Counted from the stretch's first letter, positions 25,070 to 34,279 are shown. The stretch: DNA of 64,000 bases from Sandaracinobacter neustonicus (GCF_006385875.1 NZ_VFSU01000016.1:30941-94940); one strand, 5' to 3'. The notes: generated by a model from the letters alone, not told the origin. A program made the numbers and translations.

Positions 25070-26806
25070 TCAGCTGTCCTGCTTGGCCTTGTTCAGCGCG
25101 GCACCCAGGATGTCGCCCAGAGAGGCGCCCGAGTCCGACGAACCATATTGCGCAACCTGTTGCTTTTCTTCGGCAATCTGCATCGCCTTGATGGAAAGCA
25201 TCGGCTTCTTGCCACGCTCGAAGCCAACCACCAGCGCATCGACCTTCTGGCCGATCTGGAAGCGCTCGGGGCGTTGGTCGTCGCGGTCGCGGCTGAGGTC
25301 GGAGCGCTTGATGAAGGCGGTCGGGCCGTCTTCGCCGATTTGCACTTCGATGCCGCCGTCGCGGCTTTCGCGAACGATGGCAGTCACCACCTCGTTCTTG
25401 GAAAGCCCACCGGCAGAGGCCACCGGGGCAGCCGCGCTGGCACCGGCACCGGCGCTGGCAGCAGCGCCTTCAGCCGAAACCTGCTTGATGCCCAGCGAGA
25501 TGCGCTCGCGCTCGACATCGACTTCCAGCACTTGCGCCTTCACCATCTCGCCCTTGTGATGCAGGGCGAGGGCGGCTTCACCCGAAACGCCCCATGCGAT
25601 GTCGGACATGTGCACCATGCCGTCCACTTCGCCGGGCAGGCCGATGAACAGGCCGAACTCGGTGGAGTTCTTCACTTCGCCTTCCACCACGGAACCGACG
25701 GGATGTTCTTCGGCGAACACTTCCCACGGGTTGCGCTGGGCCTGCTTCAGGCCAAGGCTGATGCGGCGCTTTTCGCCATCGACTTCCAGCACGACAACGT
25801 CGACTTCCTGGCTGGTCGAAACGATCTTGCCGGGGTGCACATTCTTCTTCACCCAGCTCATTTCAGAGACGTGGACGAGGCCTTCGATGCCCGGCTCCAG
25901 CTCAATGAAGGCGCCATACTCGGTGATGTTGGTCACGCGGCCCTTCAGCTTCGCGCCGACCGGGTATTTGGCGTCTGCGCCTTCCCACGGATCGGATTCC
26001 AGCTGCTTCATGCCAAGGCTGATGCGCTGGGTGTCGCGGTTGATGCGGATGATCTGCACCTTCACCGTGTCACCGATGTTGATGACTTCGTTCGGGTGGC
26101 CAACGCGCTTGTAGCTCATGTCGGTCACGTGCAGCAGGCCGTCGATGCCGCCCAGATCCACGAACGCGCCATAATCGGTGATGTTCTTCACCACGCCGTC
26201 GATCACCTGACCTTCGGACAGGCTCTGGATCAGGCCGGTGCGGGCTTCGGCGCGGGTTTCTTCCAATATGCTGCGGCGCGAAACCACGATGTTGCCGCGC
26301 TTGCGGTCCATCTTCAGCAGCTGGAACGGCTGGGCGATGCCCATCAGCGGGGTCACGTCGCGAACCGGGCGAATATCCACTTGCGAACCGGGGAGGAACG
26401 CAACTGCGCCGCCCAGATCCACGGTGAAGCCACCCTTCACGCGGCCGAAAATGGTGCCGTCCACACGCTCACCGGCGTTGAACTGGGTTTCCAGCTTGTC
26501 CCACGCGGCTTCGCGGCGGGCGCGATCGCGCGACAACATGGCTTCCCCAAAGGCGTTTTCCACGCGGTCCACATAGACATCGACTTCTTCGCCGACGGTC
26601 ACCTGCGGGGCTTGCCCGGGGGGAGTGAATTCACGGATCGAAACACGGCCTTCAGACTTGAGGCCCACGTCGATCACCACCAGATCATTCTCAATGGCGG
26701 TGACCCGCCCCTTCACCACCTTCCCCTCGAAGCTCTGGGATTCGCCCAGCGATTTGTCGAGGAGCGCGGCGAAATCGTCGCGGGTGGGCATTGCGGTCGA
26801 AGCCAT
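25070..26806 (-). CDS. rpsA: 30S ribosomal protein S1
   Basis: S1 binds mRNA upstream of the start codon and delivers it to the 30S subunit. The 578-residue protein consists of six S1 (OB-fold) repeats. The middle repeats show the recurring pattern KNITDYGAFVDLGGIDGLLH, NITEYGAFIELEPGIEGLVH and NSTEFGLFIGLPGEVDGMVH. An Ala-rich segment near residue 450 separates the last repeat. The length is as in other alphaproteobacteria. The start is preceded by AGGAC. cmk is 145 bp upstream in the same direction. Confidence 0.97.
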   Translation of the reverse strand: MASTAMPTRDDFAALLDKSLGESQSFEGKVVKGRVTAIENDLVVIDVGLKSEGRVSIREFTPPGQAPQVTVGEEVDVYVDRVENAFGEAMLSRDRARREAAWDKLETQFNAGERVDGTIFGRVKGGFTVDLGGAVAFLPGSQVDIRPVRDVTPLMGIAQPFQLLKMDRKRGNIVVSRRSILEETRAEARTGLIQSLSEGQVIDGVVKNITDYGAFVDLGGIDGLLHVTDMSYKRVGHPNEVINIGDTVKVQIIRINRDTQRISLGMKQLESDPWEGADAKYPVGAKLKGRVTNITEYGAFIELEPGIEGLVHVSEMSWVKKNVHPGKIVSTSQEVDVVVLEVDGEKRRISLGLKQAQRNPWEVFAEEHPVGSVVEGEVKNSTEFGLFIGLPGEVDGMVHMSDIAWGVSGEAALALHHKGEMVKAQVLEVDVERERISLGIKQVSAEGAAASAGAGASAAAPVASAGGLSKNEVVTAIVRESRDGGIEVQIGEDGPTAFIKRSDLSRDRDDQRPERFQIGQKVDALVVGFERGKKPMLSIKAMQIAEEKQQVAQYGSSDSGASLGDILGAALNKAKQDS

Positions 26807-26951
26807 GTATGTCCTATCGTTTACATACCGGGCGGCCGCGATCCTGCTATCAGGGTCCTCTTTGCAGCCGGGCCCGGGTTAGAGCCAATCCACGGATTCA
26901 CTGACAAACAGAAAACGGCCGCGAGCGCGTCATGCGCATCGCCGCCGACTG

Positions 26952-27587
26952 TCAGGAAACCCGGCCCAGCTGGCTGGAGACAAGCTCCACGGCCTTCCGG
27001 ACGGCCGCCGCTATATCCAATTCGCTCGTATCTAGCAAGTCGGCGTCGGCCGCCTGCCTCAGCGGCGCATCCGCCCGGCCCATGTCGCGCGCGTCGCGCG
27101 CCAGGATGTCGGCCAGCACCCGCTCTTCGCTCACGTCGCGCCCGGCCGCCGTCAGTTCCAGAAAGCGCCGCCGCGCGCGTGTTTCTGCTGCCGCTGTCAC
27201 GAACAGCTTCGCCGCGGCCTCCGGTGCGATCACCGTGCCGATATCGCGCCCGTCCAGCACGGCACCGCCCGGTTGCGCTGCGAACGCCTTCTGAAACGCC
27301 AGCAGCGCCGAGCGCACCTCAGGCAGGGCAGACACAAGCGAAGCCGCCTCCCCGGTCTGCGCGCCGCGCAACTCCGCGTCTTCCAGCAAAGACAGGTCCA
27401 GCGCCGCCGCCTTCGCGCCGACGCCGGCCCCGTCAGACAAATCCAGCCCGCTGCGCAGCGCAGACAGCGCCACCACCCGATACAGCGCGCCGGTATCCAG
27501 ATGCGGCACGCCGAAGTGCCGCCCCAGCGCGCGCGCGATTGTGCCCTTGCCGGATGCCGCCGGCCCGTCCACCGCGATCAGAGGCAA
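26952..27587 (-). CDS. cmk: Cytidylate kinase
   Basis: Cytidylate kinase phosphorylates CMP and dCMP. The 211-residue protein opens with IAVDGPAASGKGTIARALG, the P-loop of the family (about residues 4-22). LDTGALYR follows (about 35), and the CMP-binding insert has DGRDIGTV (about 112-119). The length matches bacterial Cmk. The gene begins three bases after the glutathione peroxidase stop codon and precedes rpsA, so it is probably read from a promoter upstream of the peroxidase as well. Confidence 0.95.
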   Translation of the reverse strand: MPLIAVDGPAASGKGTIARALGRHFGVPHLDTGALYRVVALSALRSGLDLSDGAGVGAKAAALDLSLLEDAELRGAQTGEAASLVSALPEVRSALLAFQKAFAAQPGGAVLDGRDIGTVIAPEAAAKLFVTAAAETRARRRFLELTAAGRDVSEERVLADILARDARDMGRADAPLRQAADADLLDTSELDIAAAVRKAVELVSSQLGRVS

Positions 27588-27590
27588 GAG

Positions 27591-28079
27591 TCACTCACTC
27601 AGCAGCTTTGCGATTTTTGGCGCGATATCCTCGGGCTTCACCGTCGGCGCGAACCGCTCCACCGCTTCGCCCTCGCGGTTGACAAGGAATTTGGTGAAGT
27701 TCCACTTCACGCTTTCCGAGCCCAGCAGCCCCGGCGCCTGCGCCTTCAGTTGCCGGTACAGCGGATCAGCATTGTCCCCGTTCACCTCGATCTTGCGGAA
27801 CACCGGGAAGGTCACCGGGTAAGTGGTGGAGCAGAATTTCGCGATTTCCGCCGCGTCGCCCGGCTCCTGCTTGCCGAACTGGTTGCAGGGGAAGCCCAGC
27901 ACGGTGAAGCCCTTGTCCCTGAAGCGCTGATACAGGTCCTCAAGCCCGGTATATTGCGGCGTGAACCCGCACTTCGAAGCCACATTCACGATCAGCACGA
28001 CCTGGCCCTTGTAATCCGCCAGGCTCACGTCCCGCCCGTCCAGCGTGACCGCGCGATGGTGATAAATATCGTCCGCCAA
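27591..28079 (-). CDS. Glutathione peroxidase (cysteine type)
   Basis: The enzyme reduces hydrogen peroxide or lipid hydroperoxides with thiols. The family motifs NVASKCGFTPQY (peroxidatic Cys, about residue 36), LGFPCNQFGKQEPG and VKWNFTKFLV are all present. The Cys replaces selenocysteine, and a second Cys in the FPCNQF motif is the likely resolving residue used with thioredoxin. I chose a TTG start at 28079 because GGGAGG lies six bases upstream and gives 162 residues, the usual family length. An ATG at 28115 would add a poorly conserved leader. It is directly upstream of cmk. Confidence 0.88.
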   Translation of the reverse strand: MADDIYHHRAVTLDGRDVSLADYKGQVVLIVNVASKCGFTPQYTGLEDLYQRFRDKGFTVLGFPCNQFGKQEPGDAAEIAKFCSTTYPVTFPVFRKIEVNGDNADPLYRQLKAQAPGLLGSESVKWNFTKFLVNREGEAVERFAPTVKPEDIAPKIAKLLSE

Positions 28080-28187
28080 CTTCAACCTCCCGAAATTGTC
28101 CCCCAACCGATCCATGAAGCCCCGCGCCCGGAAAGGGAAGAGGCGGCGCGGTATCGGGCGCATTTTCGCGGGTTGGGGGGGGGGCGA

Positions 28188-28380
28188 TGCCTCCGGCGGC
28201 CGGGCTCTGCCCGGACCCGGCAGGGAAATGATTTCCCTGCACCCTCGAAATTCACGTCGCTGCCTACTCCAACGCCGTGGACGTAATCAGATTCGATTGC
28301 CTGCGGCGCAACGAGGCTCTCTCTCCCCGCTGGGGAGAGAGTTGGAGAGAGGGGCGCAACGCCGGGCCTGATCCACCAAC
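28188..28380 (+). repeat. Composite intergenic repeat, copy B
   Basis: The block starts with GCCTCCGGCGG, then the palindrome at 28220-28240 (arms GCAGGGAAAT/ATTTCCCTGC), ACCCTCGAAATTC, a variable spacer, AGATTCGATTGCCTGCGGCG, a CTCTCCCC…GGGGAGAG hairpin, and GCCTGATCCACC. Order and spacing match copies A (9001-9178, opposite strand) and C (33977-34150). Confidence 0.75.
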
Positions 28381-28461
28381 CTCCCCACCCGCTCAGCCTG
28401 AGCTTGTCGAAGGCCCCTGAGAAGCCCACCAACCTCTCCACCAACCACACCCCACCCACAT

Positions 28462-28492
28462 AAAAAGAAGGGCCCGGTGTCGCGCCGGGCCC
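28462..28492 (-). terminator. Intrinsic terminator of the Bax-inhibitor-like gene
   Basis: On the minus strand an 8-bp stem GGGCCCGG/CCGGGCCC with a seven-base loop is followed by TTCTTTTTA. It lies about 36 bases past the stop codon at 28529. Confidence 0.85.
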
Positions 28493-28528
28493 CTCCGAGG
28501 GTCGCTCTTCTTGCAAACTCGTCTGTTG

Positions 28529-29269
28529 TCAGTCGCGCTGGCCCAGGAAGCTCAGCAGGAACTGGAACAGGTTGATGAAGTCCAGATACAGGGTCAGCGC
28601 ACCCATGATCGCGGCCTTGCCCGCCATGTCGGTTCCGGCGACATAATCATAGGTCTGCTTGATCTTCTGGGTGTCGTGCGCCGTCAGCCCGGCGAAGATC
28701 AGCACGCCCAGAATGGAGATCGTCAGCGCCAGCGCACCAGACTGCAGGAACATGTTCAGCAGCATGGCCACCAGAATGCCGATCAGGCCCATCACCAAGA
28801 AGGTGCCCAGCTTCGAAAGGTCGCGCTTCGTCGTGTAACCATAAAGGCTGAGGCCGGCGAAGGCCGCAGCGGTCGCGAAGAAGGTCGTCGCGATGGAGGT
28901 CGAGGTGTAGACGAGGAAGATCGTCGACATCGACGCGCCCATGATCGCGGCGAAGGCCCAGAACATCGCCTGAACCGCCCCTTCGGACATGGTCTGATAT
29001 TTGAAGCCGAGGATGAACACGAAGGCCAGCGGTGCCAGCGCCACGATCCAGCCAAGGCCGGAAAGCCCGCCCATCGGGTTCACCAGCGCGTTCACCGCAC
29101 CGGTATAGGCCATGCCAAGGGCCACAAGACCCGTCAGCAACACGCCCGACATCATATAATTGTAGACGCTGAGCATATGCTTGCGCAGCCCGGCGTCATA
29201 CTCGGCAGCAGCGGTCCCGGCGCGGGCGGCGGCGGCGCGTCCAAAGCGGGGATCAGCCTGATTAACCAT
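28529..29269 (-). CDS. Bax inhibitor-1/YccA family membrane protein
   Basis: The 246-residue protein has a hydrophilic N-terminus (about 30 residues) and seven hydrophobic helices, matching the BI-1 (TMBIM) family. In that family a pair of Asp residues in the last helices forms a pH-sensing calcium channel. The segment GLTAHDTQKIKQTYDYVAG (about residues 193-211) is a hallmark of the bacterial YccA/YbhL branch, which also interacts with the FtsH protease. The ATG at 29269 is preferred because GGAGAGGAA is correctly spaced; an ATG five codons earlier is not. Confidence 0.9.
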   Translation of the reverse strand: MVNQADPRFGRAAAARAGTAAAEYDAGLRKHMLSVYNYMMSGVLLTGLVALGMAYTGAVNALVNPMGGLSGLGWIVALAPLAFVFILGFKYQTMSEGAVQAMFWAFAAIMGASMSTIFLVYTSTSIATTFFATAAAFAGLSLYGYTTKRDLSKLGTFLVMGLIGILVAMLLNMFLQSGALALTISILGVLIFAGLTAHDTQKIKQTYDYVAGTDMAGKAAIMGALTLYLDFINLFQFLLSFLGQRD

Positions 29270-29430
29270 CGGTTTCCTCTCCATCGATCCGGGGGGTCGC
29301 GCCCCTTACAACCAACTGCCTTCAAACAGTTACAGCCGATTGGCAGGGCACCCGTTTCGATGCTCTATATCGCTCATGTAACATGCTGATTCAAGGCTTG
29401 TCCATCGAAATCTTTCGTGCGTGAAATATT

Positions 29431-31986
29431 TCAACTCTCACGTAACACGCGTGCAACCTTCACCCCCAACGTTCGCCATGCGCCCGCCAGCCCCAGCAAC
29501 AGGGTGATGGCCGCGCCCGCAAGCACCGTCAGCAGCGCCACCCCCCAATCGGGTGCCCATTGGAACTTCAGCACCTGCGTCACCACGATCCAGCCCGCCA
29601 GTCCGCCCAGCAGCAGGGCGATGCCGGATACCAGCAGGCCAAGCCCGGCATATTCCAGCCCGGCCGCCGCCATCAGCTGCCGCCGGGTCGCGCCCAGCGT
29701 TTTCAGGATCACATTGTCATAGATGCGCGCCCTCGCCTGCGCCGCCAGCGCGCCCACCAGAACGGCGATCCCGGCCAGAATCGCCACGCTCGCCGCCGCA
29801 CGCACCGCCGTGCCCATCTGCATCACCAGCTCGCTCACTTCGCCCAGCACATCCTTCACCTTCACCACGGACACGGTGGGGAAGGCGCGGGTAACCTGCC
29901 CGGTGAACCCGGCCTCGGCGGCGGCGGGCGGCGTCACCGTCGACATGTAACTGTAAGGCGCGTCGCGCAGCGTGTTCGGATCATAGATCAGCACGAAGTT
30001 GAACCCCATCGAGTCCCAGTCCACTTCGCGCAAGGAAGCGATCTTCGCCTCGATCTCCACGCCCAGCACGGAGACGGTGATGCGGTCCCCCACCTTCAGC
30101 CCCAGCAGCCCGGCCTGTTCGGCATCCATCGAGACCAGCGGCGGCCCGGCATAATCCTTCGGCCACCAGTGGCCCGCCACCAGCCGGTTGCCCTTCGGCA
30201 GATCCTCCGCCCATGTCAGCCCCCGATCCCCGCGCAGCACATAGCTGCCTTCGGGCACATCCTTCAATTCAGAGGCCGGCACGCCGTTCACCGCCGTCAC
30301 CGGGCCGCGCAGGCTGGGCACCATCGTCACCTCGGATCCGGCGGGCAGGCTTTCGCGGAAGCGAGGCGCATCTTCCTTGGGCAGGTCCAACAGGAAGAAG
30401 CCCGGGGCCTTGGCGGGCACGGTTTTCTGCAACTCCGCGTTGAAGCTGGTTTCGATGAAGGCCAGCGTCGCGAACAGGCTGAGCCCCAGCCCCAGCGCCA
30501 CCACCAGCTGCCGTGTCATCGCGCCGGGCCGGTGCACATTGGCCAGCGCCAGCCGGGGCAGCACCTTCTTCGGCCGGGGCAGCCGCGCCGCCCCCCACTG
30601 GATCAGCGTTCCCGCACCGAACAGCAGCGCCAGCACCGCCAGCGCCCCGCCCAGGAACCCGGCCGCGAACAGCCGCTCGGCCGCCTGCCACACCGCCAGC
30701 GCCGCCACCACCGCGCCCGCGCCCAGCGCCACGCCCAGCGCGCGGGCGGATGGCCATGGCCATTGCTCCACGCTGCCCCGGAAGATGCGCTGCGCCGGCA
30801 GCGCACCCGCGCGCGCCAGCGGCGGCACCGCAAAGGCCAGCGCGACCAGCAAGCCGAAGGCAATCGCCGTCAGCATCGGCCCCGCGTGCAGCCCCAGCGC
30901 GGGCGGCACCGGCAGCGCGTCACCCGCCAGCTGCACCACGATCCACGGCACCAGCGCCCCCAGCAGCGCCCCCACGGCGGCCGCCACCAGCGCGACGCCG
31001 CCCACCAGCAGCAGATAGGTTTTCAGCACCAGCCCCGATGAGCCGCCCAGCGCCTTCAGCGTGGCGATGGTGCCGGCCTTGCGGTCCAGATAGGAACGTA
31101 CGCCATTGCCCACGCCCACGCCCGCCACCGCCAGCGCCGTCAGGCTTACCAGCGTGAGGAATTGTCCCAGCCGCTCCACGAAACGGCGCACGCCCGGCGC
31201 GCCGTCGCGGCTGTCCGCCAGCCGCCAGCCTGCATCGGGATGCGCCTTCTCGATCGCCTCTCGCACGGCGACCGGGTCTGTGCCGGGCGGCAGCTTCAGT
31301 TTCACATGGTGGCGATAGAGGCTGCCCGGCTGCACCAGTTGCGTCTGTTCCAGCCGTTGCATCGAAATCAGCACGCTCGGCCCGAAGGTGAAGCCCTCGC
31401 TCGCCTTGTCCGGCTCCAGCGTCAGAATCGCGGCCACGGGCATCCGCGCCTCGCCGATCCCCACCTCGTCGCCCACTTTCAGCCCCAGCTGATCGGCCAG
31501 ATCGGCCGCCACAACAGCGCCTTTGGCCAGCGCCGCCTGCACGGCCGCATTACCACCGCCGCCTCGGACATCCGCCGCGCCATACATCGGCCAGCGCCCG
31601 TCCACCGCCTTCAGCTCGGCCAGCAGTTCGCGACCCGCCGCCGCGCCGCTTTCGCCGCGCACCATGGCGCGCATCTTGATGTTCTCAGACAGGGTGCCGC
31701 CGAACTGCGTCAGCGTCGCCCGCTCCTCCGGGGTCGGGGCGCGTTGCGTTAGCCGCGCCTCCACATCGGCCCCCAAAATGCTCTGCCCCTGATCGCTGAG
31801 GCCCTGCTCGATGGCGGCGGCAAGGCTGCCCACGCCCGCCATCGCCAGCACGCCCAGCAACAGGCAGATGAACAGCAATCGCAGCGCCCCCAGCCCGCCA
31901 CGCGCCTCTCGCACAGCAAAGCGGGCGGCCAGCGGCCATTCCCGCAACCGCGCTTGGGGGGCGGGCACGGGTGCCATCATGTTCAC
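29431..31986 (-). CDS. ABC transporter permease, FtsX/YbbP type
   Basis: The 851-residue protein has the layout of YbbP: an N-terminal helix, a large periplasmic domain (about residues 60-270), a block of helices with the FtsX core, a second periplasmic domain (about 500-715) and a final FtsX helix block. The order and length match the ybbP partner of ybbA and tesA in many proteobacteria. It starts with GTG overlapping the ATPase stop codon (GTGA), so the two are coupled. The system is thought to extract or mobilise lipidic or envelope substrates; the exact cargo is unknown. Confidence 0.85.
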   Translation of the reverse strand: MNMMAPVPAPQARLREWPLAARFAVREARGGLGALRLLFICLLLGVLAMAGVGSLAAAIEQGLSDQGQSILGADVEARLTQRAPTPEERATLTQFGGTLSENIKMRAMVRGESGAAAGRELLAELKAVDGRWPMYGAADVRGGGGNAAVQAALAKGAVVAADLADQLGLKVGDEVGIGEARMPVAAILTLEPDKASEGFTFGPSVLISMQRLEQTQLVQPGSLYRHHVKLKLPPGTDPVAVREAIEKAHPDAGWRLADSRDGAPGVRRFVERLGQFLTLVSLTALAVAGVGVGNGVRSYLDRKAGTIATLKALGGSSGLVLKTYLLLVGGVALVAAAVGALLGALVPWIVVQLAGDALPVPPALGLHAGPMLTAIAFGLLVALAFAVPPLARAGALPAQRIFRGSVEQWPWPSARALGVALGAGAVVAALAVWQAAERLFAAGFLGGALAVLALLFGAGTLIQWGAARLPRPKKVLPRLALANVHRPGAMTRQLVVALGLGLSLFATLAFIETSFNAELQKTVPAKAPGFFLLDLPKEDAPRFRESLPAGSEVTMVPSLRGPVTAVNGVPASELKDVPEGSYVLRGDRGLTWAEDLPKGNRLVAGHWWPKDYAGPPLVSMDAEQAGLLGLKVGDRITVSVLGVEIEAKIASLREVDWDSMGFNFVLIYDPNTLRDAPYSYMSTVTPPAAAEAGFTGQVTRAFPTVSVVKVKDVLGEVSELVMQMGTAVRAAASVAILAGIAVLVGALAAQARARIYDNVILKTLGATRRQLMAAAGLEYAGLGLLVSGIALLLGGLAGWIVVTQVLKFQWAPDWGVALLTVLAGAAITLLLGLAGAWRTLGVKVARVLRES

Positions 31987-32702
31987 GCCACAACCTCCGC
32001 CGTCACCGCCTCGTCAGACACGATCACCCCGTCGCGCATGCGGATCACCCGGCTGCACTTGGTCGCCAGCTCCTGATCATGGGTGATCAGCACCAGCGTC
32101 GCGCCGGTTTCCGCCAGCCGCCGCATCAGCAGCTCCACCACCGCCTCGCCGGTGGAGGCGTCCAGATTGCCGGTCGGTTCGTCGGCGAAGATCAGGGCCG
32201 GGCGCACCGCCAGCGCACGCGCCAGCGCCACCCGCTGCTGTTCGCCGCCGGACAATTGGGTGGGATAATGCGTCACCCGATGCCCCAGCCCCACCGCCTC
32301 CAGTTCGCGCTTTGCCTCCCCGAACGGATCGGCATGGCCCGCCAGTTCCAGCGGCACCGCTACATTTTCCAGCGCCGTCATGGTGGGGATCAGGTGAAAG
32401 GCCTGCAACACGATGCCGATCCGCCCGCGCCGCGCTTCGGCCAGTTCGTCTTCGGACAGCCCCATGATTTCGGCCCCGGCCACCCGGATCGAGCCGCCGC
32501 TGGCGCTCTCCAGCCCGGAAAGCACCGCCATGAGGCTGGATTTGCCGGATCCGGACGGCCCCAATATCGCCACCCGTTCCCCCGCGCCCACCTGCAGGCT
32601 CACGCCCTTCAGAATTTCCACCCGGGCCGCCCCGTCCCCCAGCGCCAGCTTCACATCACGCGCATCGATCACCATATCTGCGCCTATGGCTGGTTTCGGC
32701 AT
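31983..32702 (-). CDS. ybbA: ABC transporter ATP-binding protein, YbbA/LolD-like
   Basis: The 239-residue ATPase shows GPSGSGKSSL (Walker A, about residues 53-62), LSGGEQQRVALARAL (signature, about 150-164), LIFADEPTGNLD (Walker B, about 170-181) and the switch His in ITHDQEL. This sequence class belongs to the MacB/LolD type that powers FtsX-like permeases. The ATG at 32702 overlaps the start region of divergent tesA; an internal ATG at 32675 (MVIDARDV) is an alternative. Adjacency to the permease and to tesA identifies the ybbA-ybbP unit. Confidence 0.87.
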   Translation of the reverse strand: MPKPAIGADMVIDARDVKLALGDGAARVEILKGVSLQVGAGERVAILGPSGSGKSSLMAVLSGLESASGGSIRVAGAEIMGLSEDELAEARRGRIGIVLQAFHLIPTMTALENVAVPLELAGHADPFGEAKRELEAVGLGHRVTHYPTQLSGGEQQRVALARALAVRPALIFADEPTGNLDASTGEAVVELLMRRLAETGATLVLITHDQELATKCSRVIRMRDGVIVSDEAVTAEVVA

Positions 32703-32712
32703 GGAGTTCCCT

Positions 32713-33396
32713 TTGAAAAAGTCGACCGTTTGGAATCCGCGATCATATGGTCAGCCGAGCGCGCTTTTCCAGTTGCTGTCTTTCATCGCCGCAACATTTC
32801 TGCTCGCTTTGGCGCATCCTGCGGCCGCGCAGGACAAGCTCATCCTCGCGCTCGGCGACAGCCTGACGGCAGGCTATCAGCTGAAACCAACGGAAAGCTT
32901 CCCCGCCCAGCTGCAAACGGCGCTGCAAAAGGAAGGGCGCAAGGTCCGCGTGCACAATGCGGGCGTCAGCGGAGACACCACCGCGCAGGGCAAGGCGCGG
33001 CTGAACTGGGTGCTGGCCAGCCTGAAGCAGAAGCCCGATCTCGCCATCGTGGCGCTGGGCGCGAACGACATGCTGCGCGGCCAGCCGCCCGCGCAGGCCC
33101 GCGCCAATCTGGACGCGATCCTGACGGAACTGGACAAGCGCGGTATCCCCGTCGTGCTGGCGGGCATGCTGGCCGCCCCGAACATGGGGCCGGCCTATGC
33201 CAAGGAGTTCAACGCCATCTACCCGGCGCTGGCGAAAAAACATGGCGCAACGCTTTACCCCTTCTACACGCAGGGCGTCACGGCGAACCCGAAGCTGCTG
33301 CTGGCAGATGGCATGCACCCGAACGCAGCCGGTGTCGGCGTGATGGTGAAGAACATCCTCCCCACCGTCCGCAAGGCGCTCGACTCCCGCAAATGA
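32713..33396 (+). CDS. tesA: Periplasmic GDSL lysophospholipase/thioesterase TesA-like
   Basis: TesA hydrolyses acyl-CoA, lysophospholipids and esters in the periplasm. The 227-residue protein has a signal peptide ending LALAHPAAAQ and the four SGNH blocks: LALGDSLTAGYQ (Ser), GVSGDTTA (Gly), VALGANDMLRG (Asn) and DGMHPNAAG (Asp and His). I propose TTG at 32713, because GGAG lies six bases upstream and it yields a Lys-Lys signal peptide. An ATG at 32701 in the same frame overlaps the divergent ybbA start and lacks such a site. The divergent arrangement with ybbA-ybbP is conserved in many proteobacteria. Confidence 0.9.
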   Translation: MKKSTVWNPRSYGQPSALFQLLSFIAATFLLALAHPAAAQDKLILALGDSLTAGYQLKPTESFPAQLQTALQKEGRKVRVHNAGVSGDTTAQGKARLNWVLASLKQKPDLAIVALGANDMLRGQPPAQARANLDAILTELDKRGIPVVLAGMLAAPNMGPAYAKEFNAIYPALAKKHGATLYPFYTQGVTANPKLLLADGMHPNAAGVGVMVKNILPTVRKALDSRK

Positions 33397-33406
33397 GGTG
33401 GTCCAG

Positions 33407-33952
33407 ATGAGGCTGTTCGTCGCCCTCCGCCCGCCGCCGCCCGTGCGCGATGCGCTGACCGCGCTGATGGGCGGGATCGAAGGCGCGCGCTGGCAGAGCG
33501 ACAACAATCTCCACCTCACCCTCGCCTTCATCGGCGAGGTGGACCGGCATCAGGCCGAAGCCGCAACGGACGCCCTCGCCACGCTCGTCGCCCCGCCGCT
33601 CGACCTGTCGCTGGGCCAGTTCGGCAGCTTCGAAGCCGAGCGCGCGGACCGCACCGCCGCACTGTGGATCGGCGTCACCCCGGCAGAGCCGGTCGCCACG
33701 CTGGCCGCCGCCATCCGCGCAGCGCTACGAAGGGCCGGGCTGGAACCGGACGCGCGCAAATTCGTCCCCCACATTACACTGGCCCGTTTCAGCCGCGCAG
33801 GCGCCAGCCGCGACGCCCTGCGCCCATGGCTCTCCACCATTACCGCGCCACAGGCGAGCTGGCGGGCGGACGGCTTCCACCTTGTGCAAAGCCACTTGGG
33901 CCATGATGGCCCGCACTATGAGCCCGTGGCCAGCTATACGCTCAGTGGCTAG
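33407..33952 (+). CDS. thpR: RNA 2',3'-cyclic phosphodiesterase (LigT/ThpR)
   Basis: The 181-residue protein belongs to the 2H phosphoesterases. Its two catalytic motifs are HLTL (about residue 40) and HITL (about residue 125), spaced as in ThpR. The start MRLFVAL is a family hallmark. The enzyme opens 2',3'-cyclic phosphates on RNA to 2'-phosphates and can ligate tRNA halves in vitro. It begins ten bases after the tesA stop codon, so the two are probably cotranscribed. Confidence 0.9.
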   Translation: MRLFVALRPPPPVRDALTALMGGIEGARWQSDNNLHLTLAFIGEVDRHQAEAATDALATLVAPPLDLSLGQFGSFEAERADRTAALWIGVTPAEPVATLAAAIRAALRRAGLEPDARKFVPHITLARFSRAGASRDALRPWLSTITAPQASWRADGFHLVQSHLGHDGPHYEPVASYTLSG

Positions 33953-33976
33953 AGCCGCGCGGGCCTGCGGTTTTTT

Positions 33977-34150
33977 GCCTCCGGCGGGCAGGGAAATGAT
34001 TTCCCTGCACCCTCAAAATTCGCGTTGAGCCTGAACTCCAGCGTCGTGCGGGTGACCAGATTCGATTGCCTGCGGCGCTACGAAGCCCTCTCCCCCTGCA
34101 AGGGGGAGAGTTGGAGAGGGGGTGTCACCGATTGGCCTGATCCACCGACA
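33977..34150 (+). repeat. Composite intergenic repeat, copy C
   Basis: It follows the same order as copies A and B: GCCTCCGGCGG, the palindrome at 33988-34008, ACCCTCAAAATTCGCG, a variable spacer, AGATTCGATTGCCTGCGGCG, a CTCTCCCCCT/AGGGGGAGAG hairpin, then GGTGTCACC and GGCCTGATCCACC. Confidence 0.75.
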
Positions 34151-34252
34151 TCACAATACCCACGACGAAGGCTCTCTCCCCCCGCTGGGGGGAGAGGTGG
34201 AGAGAGGGGAACAATGCTGGGCCAAACCCACCAACATTCCCACCCCTACAAT

Positions 34253-34279
34253 GTCACCCCGGATCAAGTCCGGGGTGAC
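34253..34279. repeat. GTCACCCCGGA dyad repeat
   Basis: Arms GTCACCCCGGA and TCCGGGGTGAC face each other across TCAAG. A related copy with the reverse-complement loop CTTGA lies at 63970-63995. This is a widespread short dyad of alphaproteobacterial intergenic DNA. Confidence 0.7.

Larger units (their letters stand above)
28080..28528. other. Gene-free interval dominated by repeats
   Basis: No credible gene is visible. The interval contains composite repeat copy B (28188-28380), a single CTGAGCTTGTCGAAG-type arm (28388-28417) and the terminator of the Bax-inhibitor-like gene (28462-28492). The promoter of the peroxidase-cmk unit should lie at its left edge but I cannot pinpoint it. Confidence 0.65.

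Noticed and set aside
24530..27682. A 1,050-codon plus-strand frame across ihfB, rpsA and cmk
   Set aside because: It is antisense to three universally conserved genes and its translation has no family features.
32701..32715. ATG at 32701 as the tesA start
   Set aside because: It lies on top of the divergent ybbA start codon and has no ribosome-binding site, while TTG at 32713 has GGAG at proper distance and gives a normal signal peptide. The choice is not certain.
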